Positions 1-7,711 of a stretch of DNA of 64,000 nucleotides are shown in pieces. Position numbers and translations under genes: made by a program. Where the stretch lies: contig NZ_JYLI01000010.1 of assembly GCF_001439785.1 (NCBI RefSeq), forward strand, positions 1 to 64,000, given 5' to 3'. Every line of letters starts with the position of its first letter. The first letter of the stretch is position 1. Under the pieces are notes generated by a model. The model ran no database searches, was not told the origin of the DNA, and was given only the letters and a program-made list of their open reading frames with translations. This DNA comes from Pseudomonas poae (GTDB lineage: Bacteria > Pseudomonadota > Gammaproteobacteria > Pseudomonadales > Pseudomonadaceae).

Positions 1-76
1 TGAAGCAACCCGCTGTCGAATTCCGCGTAACTACTTGTTTACCAAGGAGTTTTCCGTTTCGACTGCGCCGGAAGTG
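1..76 (-). other. Probable untranslated leader of a stable-RNA operon
   Basis: Downstream of the rRNA-type promoter at 83-110 the minus strand has no plausible start codon with a ribosome binding site up to the window edge. The leader resembles Pseudomonas 16S rRNA leaders as I remember them, but neither a boxA nor the 16S gene itself lies inside the window. Confidence 0.4.
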
Positions 77-82
77 GGGCGA

Positions 83-110
83 ATTATAGACGTCCAGAAT
101 CTGCCGTCAA
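83..110 (-). promoter_or_regulatory. Strong sigma-70 promoter of rRNA-operon type, reading off the left edge
   Basis: On the minus strand there is a near-perfect promoter: TTGACG at 110-105, a 16-base spacer, and TATAAT at 88-83. It is followed by a GC-rich discriminator (TCGCCCC) and preceded by an A/T-rich stretch (about 111-130) that resembles an UP element. The transcript would run through 76-1 and leave the window without any ORF starting. Consensus boxes with a GC-rich discriminator are typical of stringently controlled rRNA or tRNA promoters. An rRNA operon just left of the window is my inference. Confidence 0.6.
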
Positions 111-255
111 CCCTTAATTTTGTATTCCCTGCCAATTCATCTCAAATTCTGCAGACCAGCCCTACGGCCCCAGCAATGAGCAATATATTGCTCATTACGC
201 CACCTTTAAGCATCATAGCGGCCTCTGCCTTTATAACTTCGGACAAACATCCTTA

Positions 256-1143
256 ATGAGCACCCCACCCCGCAGCCTGGCATCGGCCCTCTTTCCGGTA
301 GTCCTGCTTTTAATAGCCATGGCCTCTATCCAAACCGGTGCATCGCTCGCCAAGAGCATGTTCCCGATCGTTGGCGCACAAGGCACCACCACTTTGCGCC
401 TGATTTTCGCCAGTATCATCATGTTGCTTATATTACGACCGTGGCGCGCCACGTTTACCGCAAGATCCCTGCGCACCGTGTTCATCTACGGGATAGCACT
501 GGGCGGCATGAACTTCCTCTTCTATATGTCGCTGCGCACCGTACCACTGGGTATTGCGGTCGCCCTTGAGTTCACCGGTCCTCTCGCTGTCGCAATCTAC
601 GCCTCGCGCAGGGCAATAGACTTTCTGTGGATCGCACTGGCGATCATCGGCCTGCTCCTGCTTATACCGACCGGCGAAACCCGCAGTGGCATTGACCTGA
701 CAGGTGCTGCCTACGCGCTGAGCGCAGGCGCGTGCTGGGCGCTCTACATACTGTTCGGGCAAAAGGCTGGTAACGACAATGGCGTACAGACCGCCGCCCT
801 GGGCGTCATGATAGCCGCGGTGTTCATAGCGCCGATCGGCATCGTGCACGCCGGCACCGCATTGTTGACGCCAGCCCTGATCCCGGTCGCCATTGGCGTC
901 GCTATTCTCTCAACGGCCCTGCCCTACACCCTGGAGATGGTCGCGCTCACCCGGCTTCCTGCCCGCACATTCGGCACGCTGATGAGCATCGAACCTGCAT
1001 TCGGCGCGCTTTCGGGTATGTTTTTTCTGCACGAGCATCTTTCCCTTGCGCAATGGATGGCAATCACCTGCATCATCCTGGCCTCCGTAGGCGCCACCCT
1101 GACAATGCGCAACCAATCCAAACCGCTGGTGCCCGTAGACTGA
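256..1143 (+). CDS. rhtA: Inner-membrane threonine/homoserine exporter, EamA (DMT) family
   Basis: A 295-residue polytopic membrane protein with about ten hydrophobic segments arranged as two EamA repeats (roughly residues 10-140 and 150-285). Length, N-terminus and the conserved second-repeat segment (ALPYTLEM...SIEPAFGAL) match RhtA, which exports threonine and homoserine. The ATG at 256 is the first in frame and has no strong Shine-Dalgarno. It stands alone between a divergent stable-RNA promoter and a small lipoprotein gene. Family assignment is firm; the exact substrate is known only from the E. coli relative. Confidence 0.85.
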   Translation: MSTPPRSLASALFPVVLLLIAMASIQTGASLAKSMFPIVGAQGTTTLRLIFASIIMLLILRPWRATFTARSLRTVFIYGIALGGMNFLFYMSLRTVPLGIAVALEFTGPLAVAIYASRRAIDFLWIALAIIGLLLLIPTGETRSGIDLTGAAYALSAGACWALYILFGQKAGNDNGVQTAALGVMIAAVFIAPIGIVHAGTALLTPALIPVAIGVAILSTALPYTLEMVALTRLPARTFGTLMSIEPAFGALSGMFFLHEHLSLAQWMAITCIILASVGATLTMRNQSKPLVPVD

Positions 1144-1307
1144 TCATCTTTCAAAACCAGGTATGGTATTTGCCGCTTTTTTAGGCCATGTTTAGGCCGT
1201 AAACAGATGTCACTCATGGAGAATTCGACAAGGACAGCGCGAACGCAATCGAGAGCGAACACGGCCTGCTTCAAGCATTTTCGCCAGGCGGCTATTTAAG
1301 GATAGGA

Positions 1308-1589
1308 ATGAAGCGAATTTTGATACTGTTAATGATCGTGGCCGTTTCAGGCTGTGCCGCGACCACCAAGACAGAAGTTAAGCGGGGCAAAAAAGGACTG
1401 CATATCAACTGTTCCGGCCTGTCCTCATCCTGGGACCAGTGCTACACCAGTGCAGTCAATGCATGCGGCGCCAAGGGCTATCGGATTATCGCAAAGTCCG
1501 GTGAAAACTCCGAAGAGCCGGGGGATTATCCGTTCGGCCTCAACCCTGCCGGTTACACCAGCCGCAGCATGATCGTTATCTGCAAGTAA
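1308..1589 (+). CDS. Small secreted lipoprotein of unknown function
   Basis: A 93-residue protein with a lipoprotein signal (MKRILILLMIVAVSGC); cleavage is expected before Cys16. An AAGGATAGGA ribosome binding site lies just before the ATG. The mature part carries four further cysteines (in INCSG, DQCYTS, NACGA and the C-terminal VICK), which suggests disulfides in the periplasm. I do not recognise a characterised family. It is transcribed like rhtA but separated by about 160 bases, and is followed by a hairpin at 1596. Confidence 0.7.
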   Translation: MKRILILLMIVAVSGCAATTKTEVKRGKKGLHINCSGLSSSWDQCYTSAVNACGAKGYRIIAKSGENSEEPGDYPFGLNPAGYTSRSMIVICK

Positions 1590-1595
1590 TTGCCC

Positions 1596-1620
1596 GAGCA
1601 GTCCGCCCATGACTGCTCTT
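1596..1620. terminator. Hairpin between convergent genes, likely terminator
   Basis: GAGCAGTC, a 7-base loop, then GACTGCTC form a perfect 8-bp stem between the small lipoprotein gene and the convergent aminopeptidase gene. The T tract is short (TT), so termination may be weak or Rho-assisted. Confidence 0.45.
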
Positions 1621-1686
1621 GCATATCCCGCCTGCTCGACCATCGCAGCAGCAGCGCCCTGCCCCGGACGCCCCCACTGCAACTCA

Positions 1687-3495
1687 TCAGATAGCTACAG
1701 TACGCACCTGTAACCACTCCAACGCGGCGCCATTGAGCAATGGACTCAAGCGTTCACGCACCTCGGCATGGTAAGCATTGAGCCACACTCGCTCATTGAC
1801 CGTCAGCAACGACGGCTCCAGGCAACGCGTATCAATAGGACACAGGGTCAGGGTTTCAAACCTCAGGAATTCACCAAACTCGGTTTTACCCGCCTCGCGG
1901 TTCAACACCAGGTTCTCGATACGCACCCCCCAACGACCCGGACGATACGTGCCTGGCTCAATCGACGTAATCATCCCCGCCTGCATCGCGGTCTGTGGCG
2001 CGGCAGCCGCCTGATAGGCAATCACCTGCGGGCCTTCGTGCACATTGAGGAAATAGCCCACACCGTGACCGGTGCCATGGCCATAATCCACGCCTTCAGC
2101 CCAGATCGGCGCACGTGCTATTGCATCCAGCAGCGGCGACAGAATGCCCTTGGGGAAATGCGCCTGTGACAAGGCAATCACGCCCTTGAGCACCCGCGTG
2201 CAGTCGCGCTTCTGCTCTTCGCTCGGGGTACCGATGGGCACCATCCGCGTGATATCCGTGGTGCCCCCCAGGTATTGGCCACCTGAGTCAATCAGCAGCA
2301 GGCCATCACCCTCGATCAACGCGTGTTCTTCTTCAGTCGCGTGATAGTGCGGCATCGCGCCATTGGCGTTGAACGCAGCAATGGTGTTGAAACTCAGCGA
2401 CACATAACCCGGTCGACGTGTTCGAGCAGCTGTCAGGTGTTCATCAATCGTCAGCTCGGTAATACGCTCGCGCCCCAGAGCGCTGTCCAGCCAGGCGAAA
2501 AATTCGCACAAGGCCGCACCATCCTGCTCCATCGCCTGACGGATATGTTCCGCATCGGCCAGACTCTTGCGGGACTTGGCAAGCGTGGTCGGGTTGAGGC
2601 CTTCGACCAGTTTGACGCCAGCATCGAGATTTTCCAGCAAACCCGCCGTTACCCGCGCCGGATCAATCTGCAAGCTGGCGCCCGACGGCACCGCACGCAG
2701 CGCATCGGCCACTTCGCTGTAATCGCGCAAGGTCACGCCATCCTGCTCGAGCACGGCACGCAGCTCGGCGTCGACTTTGCTCAGGGCCACAAACAGGGTG
2801 GCATGCTGCTGGCTGATCAAGGCAAAGGACACAAACACCGGGTTGAACGACACATCAGCGCCGCGCAGGTTGAACAACCAGGCAATGTCATCCAGGGTCG
2901 CGATGAAATGCCAGGCGGCTCCCTTTTCTGCCAGGCTGGCGCGCAGGGCCGCGAGCTTCTCGCCACGGCTGACGGTCGCCTGCGGCGGCAAATGCTGATA
3001 AATCGGCTGGTTCGGCAGCGTCGGTCGGTCCTGCCAGACACTACCGAGCACATCGATATCGGTGCGTAAACGCGCGCCCCGCTCGGCCAGCTTGCCGCCC
3101 AGGGTTCGCGCCGAGGCCACGGCCATTACCGCACCATCCACCGCCACCACAGCGCCTTCGGGAGTCTGTTCGGCCAGCCATTCGAGCGGGCCGGGTTGAC
3201 CCGGTTGCAGCTTGACCAACTCGATGCCGCTGCCCTTCAGCTCCTTGGTCGCTTGTTCCCAGTAGCGGCTGTCTGCCCACACACCGGCAAAATCGGCGGT
3301 AACAACCAACGTCCCAACCGAGCCATGGAACCCCGATAACCACTGACGGCCCTGCCAGTAACCCGGCAGGTATTCGGACAAATGCGGGTCGGCCGACGGC
3401 ACCAGCAAGGCATGAATGCCCTCGCGGCTCATCAATTCACGGGTGAGTGCCAGGCGACGGGGAACCGTGCCGTGGGTCAAAGGCTGCGTACTCAT
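1687..3495 (-). CDS. Xaa-Pro aminopeptidase, M24B family (aminopeptidase P type)
   Basis: A 602-residue cytoplasmic metallopeptidase with two creatinase-like N-terminal domains (about 15-150 and 165-310), an M24 catalytic domain (about 320-530) and a C-terminal M24_C extension (about 540-600). Dinuclear-metal ligands can be seen: Asp in LLIDSGGQY, Asp in GTTDITR, His in GHGTGHGVG, Glu in TSIEPGTY and Glu in VRIENL. It removes N-terminal residues preceding proline. The length fits the large three-domain form rather than the ~440-residue PepP. It lies 48 bases downstream of the cysteine desulfurase gene, so co-transcription is possible. Confidence 0.85.
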   Translation of the reverse strand: MSTQPLTHGTVPRRLALTRELMSREGIHALLVPSADPHLSEYLPGYWQGRQWLSGFHGSVGTLVVTADFAGVWADSRYWEQATKELKGSGIELVKLQPGQPGPLEWLAEQTPEGAVVAVDGAVMAVASARTLGGKLAERGARLRTDIDVLGSVWQDRPTLPNQPIYQHLPPQATVSRGEKLAALRASLAEKGAAWHFIATLDDIAWLFNLRGADVSFNPVFVSFALISQQHATLFVALSKVDAELRAVLEQDGVTLRDYSEVADALRAVPSGASLQIDPARVTAGLLENLDAGVKLVEGLNPTTLAKSRKSLADAEHIRQAMEQDGAALCEFFAWLDSALGRERITELTIDEHLTAARTRRPGYVSLSFNTIAAFNANGAMPHYHATEEEHALIEGDGLLLIDSGGQYLGGTTDITRMVPIGTPSEEQKRDCTRVLKGVIALSQAHFPKGILSPLLDAIARAPIWAEGVDYGHGTGHGVGYFLNVHEGPQVIAYQAAAAPQTAMQAGMITSIEPGTYRPGRWGVRIENLVLNREAGKTEFGEFLRFETLTLCPIDTRCLEPSLLTVNERVWLNAYHAEVRERLSPLLNGAALEWLQVRTVAI

Positions 3496-3543
3496 TGTGT
3501 CTCCTGCTAATCACTCATCATTATTATGTGTGCGAATCAAAAC

Positions 3544-4704
3544 TCAGACGGCCCAGAACGCCGGTGCACTGGCGACTGCGGCCTTGATCAGTTGCACGGC
3601 CTCGTCGATATCCTGCTCGGTGGTAAACCGACCGAGGCTCAAGCGAATGGTACGACCGGCAGCACGCGCATCATGTCCCAGCGCCAAAAGGACGTGCGAT
3701 GGCGCGTTGCTTGCCGAGTTGCACGCCGACGTCGCTGAAAACGCAATGCCTGCACTCAGTGCGGCGGCATTGAATTCGCCTTCACTGAACGTGAGGCTCA
3801 ACGTGTGGGGAACACGCTGCGTGGGGCTGCCGTTGAGGCGCATGCCGGCAATCGACTGCAATTGATCCAGCAAGCGCTGACGCAAGGCTGCAATCTGCGC
3901 CTTCTCCTCGGCAAAGGACTGCGCCGCCAGGGCGAATGCCGTGCCCATGCCGGCAATCTGGTGCGTGGCCAAGGTGCCGGAACGCAGTCCGCCCTCGTGA
4001 CCACCGCCGTGAATCTGCGCTAGCACCTTCTGCTGCGCACGAGGCCCGACATACAACGCACCAATCCCCTTGGGACCGTAAAGCTTGTGAGCGGAAAACG
4101 ACATCAGATCCACTGGCCATTGCGCCAGGTCGATCACCACCTTGCCCGCCCCCTGCGCCGCGTCCACATGAAACAACGCGCCATGGGCTAGCACGCGCGC
4201 GCCGATGGCCGGGATATCGGTGAGGGTGCCGAGTTCGTTGTTCACCAACATCAGCGAGACCAGAAAAGTGTCATCACGCAATGCTTCGCTGACCGCATCG
4301 GCACTGATCAGGCCATCGGCGTCCGGCACCAGGTAGGTCACCGCCACACCGGCTTCCTGCAACTGCCGTGCGGTGTCCAGCGTGGCCTTGTGCTCAATCT
4401 GGCTGGTAATGACATGCCCGCCCGCCACACCGCGTGCCTGGGCCACGCCCTTGATCGCGAGGTTGCTGGACTCGGTAGCGCCGGAAGTCCAGACGATCTG
4501 CTCAGGCAGGGCCCCCACCAACTCGGCTACCTGCCCACGTGCCTGTTCAACCGTGTGCCGGGCCGCCTGCCCAAACGCATGGGAGCTGGACGCGGGGTTA
4601 CCGAAATTGGCATTGATGCCCAGGCACTCGACCATCACCTGGATCACTCGCTCATCCACCGGAGTGGTGGCGGCGTAGTCGAAATACAACGGACGTTTAT
4701 TCAT
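3544..4704 (-). CDS. Cysteine desulfurase, class V aminotransferase (IscS/NifS-like)
   Basis: A 386-residue PLP enzyme that takes sulfur from cysteine as an enzyme persulfide. Visible landmarks are the substrate-binding His in QIEHKATLDT, the PLP lysine in SFSAHKLYGPKG, and the mobile-loop active-site Cys in SATSACNSAS. It is outside any isc or suf operon: no scaffold, chaperone or ferredoxin gene is nearby, so it looks like an additional NifS/IscS-like enzyme. ATG at 4704; the gene is followed by the aminopeptidase gene on the same strand. Confidence 0.85.
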   Translation of the reverse strand: MNKRPLYFDYAATTPVDERVIQVMVECLGINANFGNPASSSHAFGQAARHTVEQARGQVAELVGALPEQIVWTSGATESSNLAIKGVAQARGVAGGHVITSQIEHKATLDTARQLQEAGVAVTYLVPDADGLISADAVSEALRDDTFLVSLMLVNNELGTLTDIPAIGARVLAHGALFHVDAAQGAGKVVIDLAQWPVDLMSFSAHKLYGPKGIGALYVGPRAQQKVLAQIHGGGHEGGLRSGTLATHQIAGMGTAFALAAQSFAEEKAQIAALRQRLLDQLQSIAGMRLNGSPTQRVPHTLSLTFSEGEFNAAALSAGIAFSATSACNSASNAPSHVLLALGHDARAAGRTIRLSLGRFTTEQDIDEAVQLIKAAVASAPAFWAV

Positions 4705-4880
4705 GACGTTAAAAACTCGCAGAGCGTATTACCGAGAGCAACATCCCGGGGCATTGACCAGAACAGAGGTCGTCAGGTTTAACCGATCAAATGCCATTGA
4801 AAAAGGGCCACTGTATGTAAATGTGCGTAGGAACGCTCCTGAAATTCAGCTTAACAGGCTGAAGTGATCCCATGGCAAAC

Positions 4881-4920
4881 AAAAAGCCCGAGGTTCCTCC
4901 TGGAAAACCTCGGGCTTTTT
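4881..4920. terminator. Strong bidirectional rho-independent terminator
   Basis: A 15-bp perfect inverted repeat (AAAAAGCCCGAGGTT / AACCTCGGGCTTTTT) with a 10-base loop; each strand has a U run after the GC stem. On the minus strand it lies upstream of the desulfurase gene and just downstream of the lipoprotein gene at 4937, so it ends the lipoprotein transcript. Confidence 0.9.
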
Positions 4921-4936
4921 GCCGCCTGCTGCAAGC

Positions 4937-5206
4937 TCAACTGGGACGGCCCAGCAACTTGATGCTGCGCTCTGCATTCATCTCGCCCTGGCGATCAAAA
5001 CCAATCGGCTTGGACGACTGCCGGGTCAATGCGGCGCGCTGCTGTTGGTACTCATCAAACGATAAGCCGCGACGGCTCAGCGCTTCCAATTCCAATTGGC
5101 GGGTTTCTTCAGCGGTATACGGACGCAATTGCGGCGCCGGATGCGTCGCACATCCGGCCAATACAGAGGTAACGAGCAGTAGCAAAACAGCGAGTGAACG
5201 GTTCAT
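4937..5206 (-). CDS. Small lipoprotein, unknown function
   Basis: An 89-residue protein starting at ATG 5206 (MNRSLAVLLLLVTSVLAGC), a clear lipobox signal peptide. The frame is open further upstream to 5341, but that extension lacks a ribosome binding site and would bury the signal peptide. The mature part is charged and rich in Glu, Arg and Gln, with a probable helical stretch (YTAEETRQLELEALSRRG). No named family is recognised. It is followed immediately by a strong terminator. Confidence 0.7.
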   Translation of the reverse strand: MNRSLAVLLLLVTSVLAGCATHPAPQLRPYTAEETRQLELEALSRRGLSFDEYQQQRAALTRQSSKPIGFDRQGEMNAERSIKLLGRPS

Positions 5207-5486
5207 GGCGATGGCCCTGGGAAGTCGGTTGCGAGTCAATGAACACAGGCTACTCCTGGCCTCGCAAGGTGAAAAATCACCGCCCGTGATAGTCGCTATC
5301 AACCGTTTCACCCGACTCGACAGCAAGACCTTAATATTCAATTATGATCTATAAATAGAGAAATACGTTCATTTACGGAATAAACCTAACCTCCTATAAA
5401 GGGTAAGGAAACCCGCCCCTGGAAGACGCAACGATGCCCTGCCCACCAACGCCTGAGATCCTCGCCAAACAAAGAGTGAGCAAACC

Positions 5487-6587
5487 ATGCAGCTTTTGAC
5501 CCTACCGCCCTCACCCGCCCTGGCCACCTCGATACGCGCCACGGCCCAAGTGTTTGAAGACCCCAAATCCCAGGCGCTGCTCGACCACATTCAGCAAGTG
5601 GCGCCCAGCGAAGCCAGCGTGCTGATCATCGGCGAGACCGGCACCGGTAAAGAGCTGGTGGCGCGTCATATCCACAACCTCAGCGCGCGGCGAAACCGGC
5701 CATTTGTGGCGGTCAACTGCGGCGCGTTTTCCGAATCACTGGTGGAAGCCGAACTGTTCGGCCATGAAAAAGGCGCGTTCACCGGCGCCCTTGGCGCCAA
5801 GGCCGGCTGGTTCGAGGAGGCGGATGGCGGCACGCTGTTTCTGGATGAGATCGGCGATTTGCCAATGGCCATCCAGGTCAAGTTATTACGCGTATTGCAA
5901 GAGCGCGAAGTGGTGCGGCTGGGGTCGCGCAAGAGCATCCCTATCGATGTGCGCGTGCTCGCGGCCACCAATGTACAACTGGAAAAAGCCATCAACGCCG
6001 GACATTTTCGCGAGGACCTTTATTACCGACTGGACGTGGTCAGCCTGGAACTCAGCCCGTTGCGCGAGCGCCCCGGCGACATCATGCCGCTGGTGCGACA
6101 CTTTATCGAAGCCTACAGCCGGCGCCTGGGCTACGGCTCGATCAGCATCAGCCGCGAGGCCGAGCAGAAACTTCAAGGCTATAGCTGGCCGGGCAATATC
6201 CGCGAGCTGGAAAACGTCATCCACCACACGCTGCTGATCTGCCGTAACCGCGTGATTGAACGCGACGACCTGCGTCTGTCGAACCTGCGCATCGAACGCC
6301 AGGACGACAGCCCGCACATCGACAACAGTGCCGAAGCCCTGCTCGCCCGTGCGTTTCAAAAACTGTTCGAAGAACAGGCCGGCGCCCTGCATGAAAAAGT
6401 CGAAGACGCGCTGCTGCGCGCCGCCTACCGCTTCAGCCATTACAACCAGGTGCATACGGCCAATCTGCTGGGCCTGAGCCGTAATGTAACGCGCACACGC
6501 CTGATCAAGATCGGCGAGCTGGCGGTAAACAAACGGCGGCCCGGCGCAAACATGCAAGGCGAGCGTGTACTGCACCTATCCGTTTAG
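5487..6587 (+). CDS. Sigma-54-dependent transcriptional activator, SfnR-like
   Basis: A 366-residue enhancer-binding protein with a very short N-terminus and no sensory domain. An AAA+ domain follows, with Walker A GETGTGKE, the sigma-54 contact motif GAFTGA, Walker [12 protein letters not shown] and arginine finger region FREDLYYRLDV. A Fis-type helix-turn-helix sits near residues 325-350 (HTANLLGLSRN). This architecture matches SfnR, which activates organosulfur (dimethylsulfone/sulfonate) genes in Pseudomonas. Lacking a sensor, such proteins are controlled by their own expression. No sulfur genes adjoin it here, so the regulon is inferred. Its 3' end overlaps the convergent pseudogene by 12 bases. 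Confidence 0.75.
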   Translation: MQLLTLPPSPALATSIRATAQVFEDPKSQALLDHIQQVAPSEASVLIIGETGTGKELVARHIHNLSARRNRPFVAVNCGAFSESLVEAELFGHEKGAFTGALGAKAGWFEEADGGTLFLDEIGDLPMAIQVKLLRVLQEREVVRLGSRKSIPIDVRVLAATNVQLEKAINAGHFREDLYYRLDVVSLELSPLRERPGDIMPLVRHFIEAYSRRLGYGSISISREAEQKLQGYSWPGNIRELENVIHHTLLICRNRVIERDDLRLSNLRIERQDDSPHIDNSAEALLARAFQKLFEEQAGALHEKVEDALLRAAYRFSHYNQVHTANLLGLSRNVTRTRLIKIGELAVNKRRPGANMQGERVLHLSV

Positions 6588-6941
6588 GCGGCAGTGCAAG
6601 GCATCGTCATGGCTACGCTCAAAACTGCGCAGCACCTGGAATGAACCAAAGGTCACAGCCCGAGCCTGGTGCGCACGGATCAGCGCCCAGAAGCTCTCTT
6701 CGCCCTGCTCAAAACGCTGGAACGCCGCTTCCCCCTCCTCGCGGGTCCGCCATTGCAGGCAGTTGAGCACGCGCCGACCATCGTCACTGACCTGCACGCT
6801 GGCACTCAAAAAACCACCATGGGCCTCGGCCAGGCGCTCGCTTTGAGTACACAGAGCGGCCACCAGCGGCCCCTGCTACCGGGGCTCGATCTGAAACTCG
6901 ATCAGTTGAGTGAAGCTGCGATTTTTCTCTAATACCTGCAT
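6576..6941 (-). pseudogene. ABM-family monooxygenase (PA2274-like) interrupted by an in-frame TAG
   Basis: Reading the minus strand from ATG 6941 (ribosome binding site GGGGAG) gives MQVLEKNRSFTQLIEFQIEP-R, then TAG at 6878-6876 (codon 22). The same frame continues without another stop to 6576. The downstream part (LCTQSERLAEAHGGFLSASVQ...VLNCLQWRTREEGEAAFQ) is an antibiotic-biosynthesis-monooxygenase-type dimeric alpha-beta barrel. Total length, about 121 codons, is normal for the family. The TAG is one base from CAG (Gln). A GTG at 6863 preceded by AGGGG could reinitiate and give a 95-residue product lacking the first strand. The gene is divergent from soxR, like the SoxR target PA2274 in P. 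aeruginosa. Confidence 0.75.
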
Positions 6942-6990
6942 GAACACTCCCCTCTCTCTGTAGGCAGAATCTTGCGATTCAATGCCATGC

Positions 6991-7021
6991 AGGTTAAAAC
7001 CTCGAGTTAAGTCAAGGTCAA
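6991..7021 (-). promoter_or_regulatory. SoxR-controlled promoter with SoxR box in a 19-bp spacer
   Basis: On the minus strand TTGACC (7021-7016) and TAACCT (6996-6991) are separated by 19 bases, the overlong spacer characteristic of MerR/SoxR-activated promoters. Overlapping the spacer at 6999-7018 is a dyad of the form ACCTnGAnTTAAnTCnAGGT (16 of 20 positions symmetric). It closely resembles the known Pseudomonas SoxR box CCTCAAGTTAACTTGAGG. It drives the interrupted monooxygenase gene at 6941 and lies between it and soxR. Confidence 0.85.
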
Positions 7022-7043
7022 GCCTCATCCAGGGAGTTTTTTC

Positions 7044-7493
7044 ATGCTCAACAAGGCACTCACCGTCGGCCAACTTGCCGCCCGCAGCGGCGTAGCGGTC
7101 ACGGCTCTGCATTTCTACGAGACCAAGGGGCTGATCCAGAGCAATCGCAATGCTGGCAACCAGCGGCGTTACCCGCGGGATGTGCTGCGGCGCGTGGTGG
7201 TGATCAAGATCGCCCAGCGCCTGGGCATTCCACTGGCGGCCATCGGCGAGGCATTGCAGGCGCTGCCGGACGGCCGCACGCCGGATGCCCGGGATTGGGA
7301 GCGCCTGTCGGCGCAATGGCGGGAAGACCTGGATGAACGCATCAATAAGCTGACGCTGCTGCGCGACAAGCTCAACGGCTGCATCGGCTGCGGATGCCTG
7401 TCGCTGGAGGCGTGTCCGCTGCGCAACCAGAACGATGAACTCGGTGAGCGCGGGCCGGGGGCGCAGTTGCTGGAACCCACCCCAACCCCCTGA
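7044..7493 (+). CDS. soxR: Redox-sensing [2Fe-2S] transcriptional activator SoxR
   Basis: A 149-residue MerR-family regulator. The winged helix-turn-helix occupies about residues 6-75 ([21 protein letters not shown]), followed by a dimerisation helix (about 85-112). The diagnostic cluster-binding motif has Cys113, Cys116, Cys118 and Cys124 (CIGCGC...EACPLRN). In Pseudomonas, SoxR responds to redox-active compounds such as phenazines and controls a small set of efflux and modifying genes. A GGAG ribosome binding site lies 7 bases before the ATG. The divergent target promoter with a SoxR box is adjacent. Confidence 0.93.
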   Translation: MLNKALTVGQLAARSGVAVTALHFYETKGLIQSNRNAGNQRRYPRDVLRRVVVIKIAQRLGIPLAAIGEALQALPDGRTPDARDWERLSAQWREDLDERINKLTLLRDKLNGCIGCGCLSLEACPLRNQNDELGERGPGAQLLEPTPTP

Positions 7494-7524
7494 TACGGCG
7501 CTCGTTCGATCTACGAGAACTCAT

Positions 7525-7552
7525 TTGGGAGCAGGCTTGCCGCTCCCACAAG
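7525..7552. repeat. REP-type short palindrome (TGGGAGC...GCTCCCACA)
   Basis: GGGAGC, a 9-base loop CAGGCTTGCC-like core, then GCTCCC. It belongs to the same dispersed family as copies at 13875, 16073 and 20281. It lies in the intergenic space between soxR and fpvG. Confidence 0.7.
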
Positions 7553-7711
7553 AGCACGATACGACCACCTGAAACATTTTCTTTCATTTGCGCCTTGGGG
7601 ATTTCTCATCCTCATCCGTCTTAACTTAGATACAGCCTGTCGCGTCAGCAAAAGCTACGACCGGCCTTTCCCGGGCCTGCAGCGCCCTCTCCCATCAAGA
7701 CCCACATTGAC

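Noticed and set aside
35..256. 73-codon plus-strand ORF before rhtA
   Set aside because: It runs antisense across the rRNA-type promoter, is preceded by no useful ribosome binding site in context, and its product looks like translated promoter DNA.
1207..1299. 30-codon ORF (starts MSLMENSTRTA) upstream of the small lipoprotein gene
   Set aside because: No ribosome binding site and no recognisable sequence; probably chance.
7561..7600. Possible Fur box before fpvG
   Set aside because: The best 19-base match agrees at only about half the positions, so it is not listed as a site.
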